Assembly: GCA_015680685.1 (NCBI GenBank)
Contig: MNCI01000996.1
Location: forward strand, 63,371-127,370
Length of the DNA stretch: 64,000 nt
Direction of reading: 5' to 3'
Source of the DNA: Gnetum montanum
Lineage: Eukaryota; Streptophyta; Gnetopsida; Gnetales; Gnetaceae
Part shown: piece by piece, positions 35,700-46,914 of the stretch
Layout: each line of letters starts with the position of its first letter
How positions within the stretch are numbered: position 1 is the first letter of the stretch
The notes under the pieces: model-generated
Databases searched by the model: none
What the model was told of the DNA's origin: nothing
The model's input: only the letters and a program-made list of their open reading frames with translations
Position numbers and translations under genes: made by a program

Positions 35700-36360
35700 A
35701 TAAAACTTGATATTTTCATATAATTTTTTAAGGGACATCATCAATGGTGGCTCTATATATGCCCTCAGTGTTCTATGTGATGGGAAGAGCATAGTTTTCT
35801 CTCAAGAAGGGTAACTCACTAAACACATCCATTGTTATGCTTAGGGTCAAGGTTGTAATGGTGTTAACTAAGGTATTCTTGGTTCAAGGTATGTATTAAA
35901 TGTCAACATTTGTGAATTGTTCCATGAAGTTCTCTACTAGGTCACAATAAGATTGTAAATTTTTGGCTTTGCATGTGTAAAATTAGTTAATTTTTTAACC
36001 ACTAGTTGTGAATCACTTGTTATCATCAAACATTTGATTCTTTGTTACATTATTCCTTCGATCAAACCTTCATATTCCACAACGTTGTTGTACATGAAAA
36101 TTGAAAATGATAACTAAAAGATTGGATTGCACTAGAGGATGATATTATGATGGTAGCAACATTGACCCCATGGGTAGTAGAAGCTCCATCAAAGTGCATG
36201 ATTGTCTCATAATTCTTAGGTACCTCATTGATAATGTTGACAGACATGTCAAGGAAGTTGGGATCAACAAGTGTATTATCTTCAATTGGGGAAGTTGTAA
36301 GTTGTGCAGTTATAGCTTGACCTTTCATTGAGGCTTGGGAGAATGTAATGCAAGTCAAAC
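35700..36360 (-). pseudogene. RNase H of the Tat element
   Basis: The 36358-36062 frame contains PKNYETIMHFDGASTTHGVNVATIIISSSS, the start of RNase H (family: LYVDGASN..GSGAGVILISP), with the first catalytic Asp in FDGA. The remainder toward 35.7 kb is too broken to place the other acidic residues. Confidence 0.8.
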
Positions 36361-36699
36361 TTAGCCATTATGACCTTCCATCATACTATATGATTACGTT
36401 TATAAGTCTTGGTAATTATGGCTCTCAGTATGTTATCCTTGCATATGACATTCACTTGGCACGTAAAGAGGTAGTTTCTCCACTTCTTCAAGTACAAGAT
36501 TAGGGCTAGGAAATACTTCTTAGCCTTTGTGGATTAGGTCTTGTAAGCCATCAATGAATGGCTCAAGTAGTGTACAGGAATTTTTGGTTGATCATTTTTT
36601 TTTAACAAAGCAGAGAGTCTATCAACATGTTAGAGATTACAAGGTAGATCTGAACAGTTTATCCTTTTGAGGAGAATACACCATGAGTAATTGGGTCAA

Positions 36700-37900
36700 T
36701 TCTTGTTTAAGATTATTAAAGGATACTTCTTAGGATTGGGTAGTCCCCTCATAGTGAACTCCCTTCTTAAGTAGGTGTTTCATGGGTTGTAGCTTATCTA
36801 TAAGCCTTGAGATGATCCTATGAATAAATTGTAATCTACCTTGTATTCTTGTTAACTCCTTAAGGTTAGTAGGTACTACAAAGTTGGTTATGGCCTTAAA
36901 CTTATCAAGATTGACAAGTATCCTAGCCTTGGATACTACAAAACCAAGAATACTAGTAGTTTTAATGTTGAAGACATACTTCTTAGGATTGAGCCTAAGA
37001 TCATACTTTAGGCATTGTTGGAGTACTAAGTTGAGGTCATGTGCATGGTAATTAGCTACTTGGGACTTGATTGCTATGTCATCAACATCATTGTTAAGTA
37101 ACCTTACCATGTAGTCACTAAATATGTAGTTCATGGCTCATTCATAGGTTGCACCTATATTCTTTAAACCAAATGACATTATGATATAACAAATAATTTT
37201 TCAATGGGTCATGAAGGTCATATAGAGTTGATGTTCTGGATTGATCCTAACTTGGTTGTACCCTAAGAACCTATCCATAAAGGATAATAAGACATGTTCA
37301 ACCATGGTATCGATAAGTTGATTGATGCTAGGCAATGAAAAATCATCTTTAATGATAACCTTATTAAGGTCTCTAGAATCTATATAGATATGAATGCTTC
37401 CATTCTTCTTGGGAGCTATTAGTATGTTAGACATCGATTCAATGTAGACACCAACATGTATGAAAGTAGCTTAATAAAGTTTCATGATCTCATCACGAAT
37501 TGCCAAGGCTAGATTTGGTCTAATTTTAGCCACATTTTAAAATGGGTTTGATGCTAGTATTGAGTATGATGTTATGTTGTATTAATCATGGGTCTAGAGT
37601 TAGCATATCCTCATGTGACCAATCAAAGGCCTTAATGTTGTTTTGAAGGACCTTGGTGATGTCTTGAGCTTCTTGTGAGTTGAGTGAGGAACTTAGTTTT
37701 AGCATTTTCTCCTCACCATTATGTGTTGTGATGAGAAGTTCAGCTAAAGATTCCTCAATAATGTCACCAGCCTCAAGGTCAAGGGCTTTGACTATGTGTT
37801 CAAGCCACTCAAAAGATTTTTCTATAAAGGCTATGTGGTCAAACAGGCTCTTAGGCTTAAGATTAAGGTAATTAAGATCAATGGATTACTCAACATCATC
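36700..37900 (-). pseudogene. Reverse transcriptase of the Tat element
   Basis: A long nearly open frame begins with SLFDHIAFIEKSFEWLEH and runs to NNIKAFDWSHEDMLTLDP (family FAWSYQDMPGLDP). Then SNILIAPKKNGSIHIYIDSR, DLNKVIIKDDFSLPSINQLID, LLSFMDRFLGYNQVRINPE, the block NDVDDIAIKSQ (YVDD reads NDVDD), LRLNPKKYVFNIKTTSILGFVVS, and RLQFIHRIISRLIDKLQPM. This is the best preserved domain in the window: few stops and all three catalytic-block positions recognisable. It begins 8.3 kb after the protease. Confidence 0.93.
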
Positions 37901-38149
37901 TTAAGATCCATTAAGGCTTAAAGGTAAGCTAAATTGTATCCATGTATTCATATTCTAGTCCTACACATTAATAAAGTGCATTAAGTGGCATCTGCATGAC
38001 ATAATTCACTAAATAATGCCATTTGACATAATAATAGAATACCATTTGACTCAACTATATCAAAAAAGGTGAAACAAGGTCCAATGATGATTAAAAATAG
38101 GTAAAAAAGGGTCAAAGATGCTAGAATACGATTGAATATGGTTGCATGT

Positions 38150-39960
38150 TGCCAGTTTTAGGTCTTAGTAGGCTATGGTGTTGCTAGTTTTAGTCCTTAA
38201 CAGACCATGTTTGGGGCTTGTTTGACTTACTTTGATTACTTGTAAGCTTGGAAGGGTCATTGTAGGACTTGTTAGAGTTTCTTAGACTAAAAATTATCAA
38301 GTTTGAATTGACTTTTTGCATGCAAAACCTTCATACATAGAGCCCACATGCTAGCCAACATGTGGGACTGGTATCCTAGCATGTGGAGTTTGGCCATGAA
38401 GTTTCCAGGAGATTTTGACTTAGTGTTTTGGAATTCTTGGGATCTTATGGTAGCTTCCAACATATGTAGAAGGGTTTAGACATCTTGTACGATAGGTTTT
38501 CGAGTCACAAGATTTTATATGGGTCATATGTTAGCCCACATGTTGGCTAGCATGTGGCACTTGGGTTACCAGTGTATAGGATTGAAATTTTGATTTAGGG
38601 GTCTTCTTTGAATTTTTTCTTATTATTGTAGGCTTTTGATGTCAATGTAGTGGCTTAGGGAATGATATGAGTTGGTTTTGGCACTAGTTTGAGCTCCTAG
38701 AAGGTCTTAAAAGTCCTCACATCTTGGACCACATGCTAGCTAGTGTGTGGGAGTATGGTCCCAACATGTAGGAGTCTAAAATTTGATTAATGAAGTCCTT
38801 AGAATTAGCTCTTTTGTTATATAAGTACTTTATGGTAGCACATAACTATTGGTATAAAAAATGACTATTTTAAATCCAAAATAAGTTAACTAATGGCCAT
38901 CTTAAAGCTCACACATTAGCCCACATGTTGGCCAATGTGTGCAACCTAGAGGCTTAGTGTGTGAGTACCAAAATCCATCTTTTCTTTTCTCAAACATAGT
39001 TAAATGATAGTCTAAATTCCCATTTAAGGTTTTGAAGTTCTACCAACCAAATTCTTAAAAATATTTAGAGTTGAAAGCTTTTTAAAGCCCTCCACACACT
39101 ATCCCATAGATTAACTAGCATGTAAAGTTTAGCTATCGAGTGTGTGAACTAAGACTTGACTAATTTAGATTCATTCAACCTAGTTTTCTAGTCCTTGGAG
39201 TCACTTGTGTTTGGAGATTTGTATGATGTTTCTTAAACATTCTAGATTGGAATGAATGTTATTTATAGTCCATACACTGGCTAGTATGTGGCACATCCTT
39301 CCAGTGTATGAAGTTAAGATTTTAGTTTATAAGGTCTTTTTGATTAGCCTTTTTGTTATCTTAGGCTCTTAAGTTAGTGTATAAGTTTCATCATTTTAAA
39401 ATAGCTCTCTTTGGCATTCTAGGGAGGTAAAGAAAAATTTTCATAAAGCTTATACACTTTCAACATGCTGGCTAGTGTATGGGCTTCATCTGCTTAGCAT
39501 ATAAGGCTTAAATTCATGTTTTAGAGGCTAAAAATTGGTTAAAGTTTAGGTCATCTTCTACCTTAGGCCTTTGAGCTTTTACCAATCAATTTTTAAGTTA
39601 TTTTGAGCCAAGGAAACTGGTCAAAAGCCCCCCACACACTGGCCAACATGTGGGCTTTGTGTTCCTAGTGTGTGGGCTAAGGATTGATGAATCTTAACCC
39701 TTTTTGACTTGTCTTTTTGGAGCTCTAGGATTACCAATGCCTTCAACTAGGGTTTAAGGCTGGAATTATCAAATTCGAAGGTTGTTTAAGGCTACACATA
39801 AATGTTTTGAATCCTACACACTGTCCCACATGTTGGTCAATGTGTGAGACTAATGTACCCAATGTATGAGGTTCTCATAAAATTTTCTTTGTATCTAGGA
39901 GCTCTTGTGGTAGTGCTTAGGGTTTTGATGTGACATGAAACTCTGTTGATCATCTGAAGC
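38150..39960 (+). repeat. Tandem array, ~185-bp unit with palindromic core
   Basis: About nine diverged units are marked by the core CACATGTTGGCCAACATGTG, an inverted repeat, near 38345, 38538, 38720, 38920, 39107, 39272, 39462, 39637 and 39835. Each core is followed ~20 bp on by CCTAGTGTGTGGG or a variant. Spacing is 165-200 bp. The core and its partner also occur in the U3 of the flanking LTRs (e.g. GCCTAGTGTGTGGGCTTAA near 32955), so the array seems to be built from LTR sequence. Confidence 0.85.
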
Positions 39961-42830
39961 CAAGATTAAAGTGTGGGTGTCTCCTAGGAAAACTATTAAA
40001 GCCTTGTAAATTGCCATATAATTTGCATGACCTAGTGGGCATGATCCCCAACATATTGTTGTGTTTTGGCATCAAACCCCAACATTTGGGATTTTTTATA
40101 ATATTATTTTGCCCACCTAAGGTTAAAATAATTCATAGGGCATAACCTTAAGTAAACCTAGCATATAGGGTATTTCCTTTTGTAGATGTCTAGTTCACTA
40201 TATGTTAGGCAAGTTTCTAGCATACTGGGCCTCCATCCTCAATGCATAAGTACTTGGAAAAATTTTGATCATTAATCACTTCATGTATGCAATCATCCCA
40301 AGCTTGGCTTCACCAGGGCAATATTTGGAATTGAGGCTTGGCTATCGTGGCCTAAATACTTCATATTTGAGAGTGTATTACACACCCATCCACATCTAAG
40401 TATAGTATAATTGCAGAAAAATTGAAGATTTTGCTTTCATTTGATGATAGGCTAGGCCAAACTATTTTTTGTTTTAGTAATCATGATGAAAAGAAAGGGA
40501 TCATCAAGTAGAAATCCTACATAAGATGACAAGGCATTGAAGATCATTTTTCAACTTATGGATCCTTTTGCAAGAAAGGGATCTTTTCTAGGATGGCCAG
40601 GTACCTATCTTTTGCCAATTTTTACAAGTTTTCATCAAATTGTGAGGACGTTCTTCAATACCTAGGCTTGTTCTAGTTGAAAATTTTTTATTCTATTTGT
40701 ATTGAATACAAGGTTTAGGTTATGCAATTATGACTAGAACAAGATTTTTACTTTGGATTTATTTTTACAAAGATTTAATTTTTTCTTAAGCCTATCTACA
40801 ACATTTTTGTCATAGTTCTTGTGGAAACTAGTAAAAATTTGCAATTTTTATAAGTTCATGGTGTAAAAATTATAGTTTCCAAGTCCATAGGGTTGTTGTA
40901 TGAGGTTTTGCACTTACCCTACTTTTTCTATGATTTTTTCTCCAAAAGATGGATGGCGTTGACCATGCTAGGATTAATTTTGATAGCATCCAAGATCCTT
41001 GCGGATTACCAAGTAGTGTAGAGGGGCCTTGTATGAAGTTTTTAATTTTTTGAATTTTTTTGTATTTTTCGTAGAGGTTTTACTATAGTTATTTCACTAT
41101 AAACTAGTTTTTTCTTGAAAAAGTCCAAGTAATTTAAATTGCAATTTAAATTTTTGTAAGGTTGCTGGTGCAGTGTTGGAGGAGGATTTGGGTTGTTTTA
41201 GGCTTGCTCCCATCGTTTGTAGCTAGAAATAAAATTTTGAATTTTTTGTGAATTTTTCTAACCATGGAAATTGCCTTGGCTAGTTGTAGTTTCTATTCTT
41301 GGATTTTTTTGGCTTTTCTTGGTTGTTTGATAGTGTTGGGTACTTTGGTATGGGTTTTGGCAACTATGAAAATTTTTCATGGTTATTTTGACCATTGTGT
41401 AACATGTTTGAAGTTGCTAGGCCATCATGTATGATGCTTTGGAGCCTTTCACAAGTTTTCAATGGTAGCGTATGGGCTGAATTGTCTAGTAAAACCCACA
41501 TTTCTACTACCATCTTCTCTTGAATCCTCCCAAATTCCTAGCGTATGGGCTTCTAGGATGGTTTTACTAGTGTATATCCTACAAATTCTTGTACCTAATG
41601 CATCAATACTATCAATTTGGCTTGTTAGCTATTTTGAAATTTGGTTTCGTGCCAACTATTCCTATAAATGTCTATTGGTGATTTTTATGTCAAGACTTTG
41701 TGAAAATGTTAAGAGGTTAGACTTTTGTTTATGTCAAATTTGGAAATAATGAAATTTTTTATTTTACATATTTTTTACGTATTGTTGGTAGCAACACTGG
41801 TATTACATGTGTTATATTTGGTTCTAATGTTTTCTTATGGTAATATGGCTTGACTATGTAGGGTATTTTTGAAACTCATCATGGTTATCATTGAACTAGT
41901 TGAAATGCTATGTTGCATAAAGGTAGCTATGCAAAATAGCCTAAGCCCCAACATGGTTCTTGGACATCATGACTTGGTGTGGTTTAGAACTAGGCAAGAG
42001 AGTTCCTAGCATACTTGCTTCAATAATTTAGTGTGATCATGTGGTCATACTTGGCTTCGGATTGTGCAACCATGCTTGTAAAGACCCTTTTACCAACATT
42101 TTCCAATCACGTCATGAAGTTCATGGTAGATGAACATGATACTCAAGTAGAGGGTGATTAGCTCAATGGTTTGTTTACTCTATTGATGTGTAAGTTATCT
42201 CAGATTTGGGATATGCCTAAGTATTCTTGATATAATACCAATAACATCTTAATGATAGGCCATCAAACTAACATCTTGTTTCAAAACCCTTCCAAAACCT
42301 TCTAACTTTTGCAAGCATAAGCTTTATCTTAAGTTTTCATCTTGTTTTTATTTATGTTAAGCTATTTGCTCTAATGATCTTTGCATTCTCATGTTGTAGA
42401 TATAGGGTTTATAATGGAGGATTGATTAAGAGTGATCAAGTTATATTTGTGATGTTGTAGCCTTGGAAATATTTACACAAGGCCAAATTATAAGATTTGT
42501 GATGTTGTAGCAACTTTGTGATGAATTTACTAGGCATAATTCATGGTTTTCTCAATTTTGCTATAGGTGTTTAGCTACTAAGACAACTCATACCTAGTGG
42601 AGTCTCCTGGAGTTAGGAGTACATGCACCCATAGCTTCAAAGGTTCCAATTTTGCTTAAGCCAAGTAACTAGTTTTCATTTGTGCAAAGCCAACATTCTT
42701 CAATGTTTTTTCTCTTTGGTTATTTTAGTTTTAGTTAGTTAGTTGGTTCTAGCTTTATGTTTATAACTTCCTAGCTTTGTATGGTCTACCTATGTTAAAG
42801 CCAATGGACTACTTGTGTTGGCTTGCAAGT
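39961..42830. other. Gene-free stretch inside the Tat element
   Basis: About 2.9 kb with no coding similarity I recognise. One or two very diverged relatives of the array core may lie near 40170-40250. The open frame at 41462-41749 has no motif and looks accidental. Confidence 0.4.
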
Positions 42831-42839
42831 CTTGTGCAT

Positions 42840-45540
42840 GGTTTACCTTTGTTATGATCACCTTGGGCAAAATAGAGGAAAAAGCATACTTAAGTGGGGT
42901 GAAGTAGACTCATCATAGGAGTGGCTAGCAAGCAAAGCTCCTAGAAAGATTAAGCAGAGGATCATCGATGCTGGTTTACTAGATCTATTTATGCTTGATA
43001 GCTTGTTGATGTCCATAATAGAGATGGTGAATGTAATTGATTTATTTGAAAAAGGAGTTAATAAATTCATCTCTTGTATCCATGATATCCTTATGGTTTT
43101 GAACATCAATGAGTCTAAATTTAGTGATCTCTGTGGTATTCCTTGTGATGACATCAAAGTTTCTACAAGAGAGAAAAAAGAGGTGAGCCATATACAGGAG
43201 ATGGAGGAATGACTTAACTCTCATAGCAATGGATCATTGACCCTTGATAAGTACAAAGTCAAAGAGGTAAATGAGACCTATCCTCTATTTTATTTAAGAG
43301 AATTTCTCCTATTGTTCTCACAGAAGAAGATGATAGGTGTTTAGTAGGCTTGGATCATGAAAAAGATTCTCACCAATGATACTAAGTTTTTAGGCTGTGA
43401 GATGAAATTTGAAAATTCTGCAATAATCTTGATACGATATGTCATATGCATTTCACATTCCTTGCTACATATCTTAGGAGGTTTATGGAATTATTGGTGG
43501 TTAAGAAATATGGAAATTGGATGAGCCATGATCTCTCCTAGTTTTTCAAGCCTTAGGCCAAACATATTGTTCCAATGATGCATGTCCAAGATCCATTAGC
43601 TTAGTATATTGGAGAATTGTTGTCAGTTATCACTAAGAAATTTAGCAGTGTGCATTATGCTTTCCTTAACAACATGGGGATATAACTTCTTGCTACACGT
43701 GGTAATGCCAAGAGAGCTAAGAAGGTATGTGGAAAAGTTGATGATGTGGCTAAAGAGAAGATAAAGAGGCCATTAGTTGAAGTAACTATTCTTGTTGTCA
43801 ATTAGTAGATACATAAGAAGGTATTCATCAGATTTTGCAACATGGATTAGTCTATTGTAGGTATGTATATATGAATTTATGAATTTTTATGTTTATATAT
43901 ATATATTATTTATTGTTATGTATATATATCATTTTTATCAAAATGTTTCTAACTTATTCTAAGTTTTACCTTTGCCATGATTGTAGGGAGATAATAAGGA
44001 TTGGAAACCTAGGCCATTGCAGAAGTAGAACAAAGATGTAAGTAAGAAGAGGAGTGAAGACATCAAGAGAAGGAAGAAAGAGTATCCAATGAAGCATTGG
44101 ATGCCATGGATACTATGTTTAAGGACTCGCCTTTAGGACGCAACTCCCTTGTGGATATGCCTTATTATTTTCCAAGTACTTACTTAATTTTAATTATATT
44201 TTTACTTTTAAAGTTTATGTCAATTTTCTAAAAGTTGTGTTGATGATTATACTTCTTATGATACATGAGCCCCCTATAGAAGCATCTACATCTAAACTTT
44301 GCTTGAAGCATTGGGTTGAGGTTTTAGACAAGGTAAAATTCATGTAAGACACGGTGGATGATATGGTCAATTGATTACAATAGATAGCCCCTGATGTTGA
44401 TAAGAATAGTTAGAATAATTTTGCTTTGCATTTTTTACTTTAAGCTTTAATGGTTTTGGTGCTATAAAATATTTTGGTTATTTTTGTTGTTTTTTTATTT
44501 TTATGTTATGTTTTGGTCATTGTAGTATCCAATGTTAGATGGAATCCTACATGTGACATTGAGCTCCTTACACTTCCACCTAAGGTGGAGAACATTCCAT
44601 GAAGGTTATATGAGGGAACTACTTAGTGTGATATCTCATGTGCTAGAACATCTTGGAAGTGCCAACGCTCTAATGAATTCCAATGGGAGAAGGTCATGGC
44701 CTTGGAAAAGTAGGTTAAATCATCATCAAATGAGAAAAAGAGGCTTAGGGATTGTAAAACGTTTATAGAAGCCCATGTGGCCAATAGATAATCTTTGAGC
44801 ACTAAAGAAATTGAGTGGTCATGCTACTAGAGTACCATCTAGGGCAAGGTTGCTCTAGCTAGGAGCAATGTGGAAAAGGATATGCCAATGGATCTGCTAA
44901 TTCATAAGACTAGAGACTAGAGGGATTATTATGCCTGGATGCTTGAGTGAAGAAAGAAAACAAAATGCTCACAAGCGACAATACAAAGTAGAAAAGGAGA
45001 GTTATCTAAAATGACAACATGAGGAGGTTTTTGGATGTAGAAAACTTGAGTTATTTGTATAGGGAATAAATGTAGAGAACACTTTGAAGATATTTGTAGA
45101 TTTAGTGATAGTGTCCAATTCTCTTGCCCTTTAGATTAGCACTACTTCTAGAGAGACTACCTCTGCTACTCTTACCTAAGAGCCTCCTGAGTGGATAAAC
45201 ATTGAGAGGAGAAATATCCTAGCAGAGGTAGATCTAGGAAAAATCAACTAGACAAACATGAGTGAAGAGCAAATTCTTCACAAGCTAGAGACAAGTCTTT
45301 AGACATTTACCATAGAAGGTATTGCCTCGAAATCCATAGAGGTTTGTTTTTAAAGTTTTGAAGATTTTATGTTATATTTTAGCTTTATTATATTCTTAGT
45401 TCTTATGGCTTCATAGTTATGCTTTTTTTATGATGATTAGTAATTATTTATGTTTTGGTTATTTATAGGCTTGAGGTGATTGTAATGACATTGGTGATGA
45501 TATAGGCACTCACCCTTCGCCTCTTTCTCTAGCTTAGTTT
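42840..45540 (+). pseudogene. Antisense multi-exon-like ORF remnant
   Basis: The + strand, opposite to gag-pol, reads KSILKWGEVDSS.EWLASKA, PRKIKQRIIDAGLLDLF, MLDSLLMSIIEMV and CIHDILMVLNI (about 42880-43140). Layout and wording resemble the plant mobile domain found in host proteins and in antisense ORFs of Tat elements; the match is loose. A candidate intron follows at 43861-43986 (GTATGT...TTGTAG), then a Lys/Glu-rich part, e.g. KRLRDCKTFIEAHVANR near 44730 and DYYAWMLE near 44930. Stops are numerous. It may be a captured gene or a Tat antisense ORF. Confidence 0.35.
43885..43932. repeat. TA-rich microsatellite
   Basis: Runs of (TA)n inside the candidate intron at 43861-43986. Confidence 0.7.
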
Positions 45541-46259
45541 TAGCTATGTTAGTCATGGTACTTTTTTGTCATTCTAGTTATAGTATTGTAGTTATTTACT
45601 TTGGCTATCGTAGCTGTTGGGGACTATGTAATATTTTAATATTATTATTTGATTATTACATAGTGCAACCATGGCTATAGGACATTTTATTTATTCTTGT
45701 TCTTATCATTATTTCATCACACAATGTGACTATGGCTATTGGTATGGACACTTTGGTCATAAAAATATTTTAAATATTTTTATTTTATTAATTTTATTTT
45801 TTCTTGCATAAAAGATCTATGCATTAGAACAATAAGATTATAAAAGAAAGTTTCACAGTAAAATAGTAAAGGTGCAAGATACAGTGTAATAGCTTTTAAG
45901 TGACCTAAGAAAAGGGAAACAATGGTATTACTAGTTTTAGGCCCTAGTAGGCCACTAGTTTAAGGCCTTGGTAGGTCATTTTTTTGGTTTTATGTTTTAA
46001 TAATTTTTAGGAAGTTTTATGGTTTTCCATTTTTTATGACATTTTATAGTTTTAAAAGAAAACAAAAAAGGAGAATAGGAATAACTTGTAAACCTAACAC
46101 AAGAATGTAAAGCAAAGGCTAAATAGCAATAAGTCATAATAAGGCTAAAAATTTATTAAGAAAAGTAAATTAAAACAAAGCATATAAATGAAAGTTAAAA
46201 CCTAGGTTATAAAGTAAAAGGCTACGTGGTAATGTTAGATGGCATGCTTAACCATGCAA

Positions 46260-46910
46260 CTATTTCCTAATCTTTAAAACACTAGGGAACTTGTAAAGCC
46301 TTTGTTGCATGATCTTGTACCCTCCATTCTCTTCACTAACAATGTTGAATGGAAGCTCTTCCCATGTTTCATTCATGATTTTATTATTTTTGGTCTTGGA
46401 TTGGTTTACATTATTATGTCTCTTGACTTTGCTTTTGATAGTAGGAGCCTCTTCTTGAAATTTCACTTTGGATCCTTGTTCCACATCAATATTGTTGACT
46501 AACAAAGGGACTACACTATTACCATGTATTATGATTTCATCTCCTCCATAAGGTAGGTGAATTTCTTGATGTATAGGAAAAGAAATTACTCTTAACTTAG
46601 CCAACCAAGGCCTCCTTAGGATTAGGTTGAATCCTGCTATTTCTAGCACCACTAAGAAATTAGTAGACATGGAAAACTATTTCCTCATGATGAAGCCTAA
46701 AGAGATAGATCCTCTAACTATTACCCATGAATTGATAAAGGACTTGAGAGTAGAGGTGGGTGTGCTTTGTATATGATCCAACAAGCCTAGATGTGTTATG
46801 ATGGTAGAAGTTATAACATTTGTAGCTGCTCTATCATCAACATGTACCCAGTGTACCTTGTATTTGCCAATTCTTATAGTTATGAAGAGAGGGGCTTTTG
46901 ACTTCACCGG
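46260..46910 (-). pseudogene. Aspartic protease of the Tat element
   Basis: The frame 46907-46677 reads APLFITIRIGKYKVHWVHVD, DRAATNVITSTIITHLGL and VIVRGSISLGF. This is the Tat protease pattern (RVLVDTGSSVDIL..FERLGL, VGFNG.I.L), with the active-site DTG now DDR. The next frame, 46670-46260, continues FLVVLEIAGFNLILRRPWLAKL and FPIHQEIHLPYG, matching the NAILGRPWL..ST.HQ.IKFP segment. One frameshift separates them. The frame ends near 46260, where the polyprotein should run on to RT. Confidence 0.85.
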
Positions 46911-46914
46911 TGTG

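Larger units (their letters stand above)
37901..46250 (-). other. 8.3-kb stretch separating protease from RT in the Tat element
   Basis: In Ty3/gypsy elements protease runs into RT within the same polyprotein. Here the two are 8.3 kb apart. The stretch contains the tandem array 38150-39960, ~2.8 kb without features, and a + strand ORF remnant. Related text (CTAGTTTTAGGTCTTAGTAGGC and CTAGTTTTAGGCCCTAGTAGGC) occurs near both ends, at ~38155 and ~45930, so it may be one inserted unit. Ogre elements have an intron at the protease-RT junction, but I see no convincing splice sites. Confidence 0.6.

Noticed and set aside
37680-37871. Ser-rich + strand frame
   Set aside because: It is the shadow of the long, nearly open - strand frame leading into the Tat RT.
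38150-39960. CRISPR-like array
   Set aside because: Units are diverged along their whole length, without identical repeats separated by unique spacers, and the context is a plant retrotransposon.
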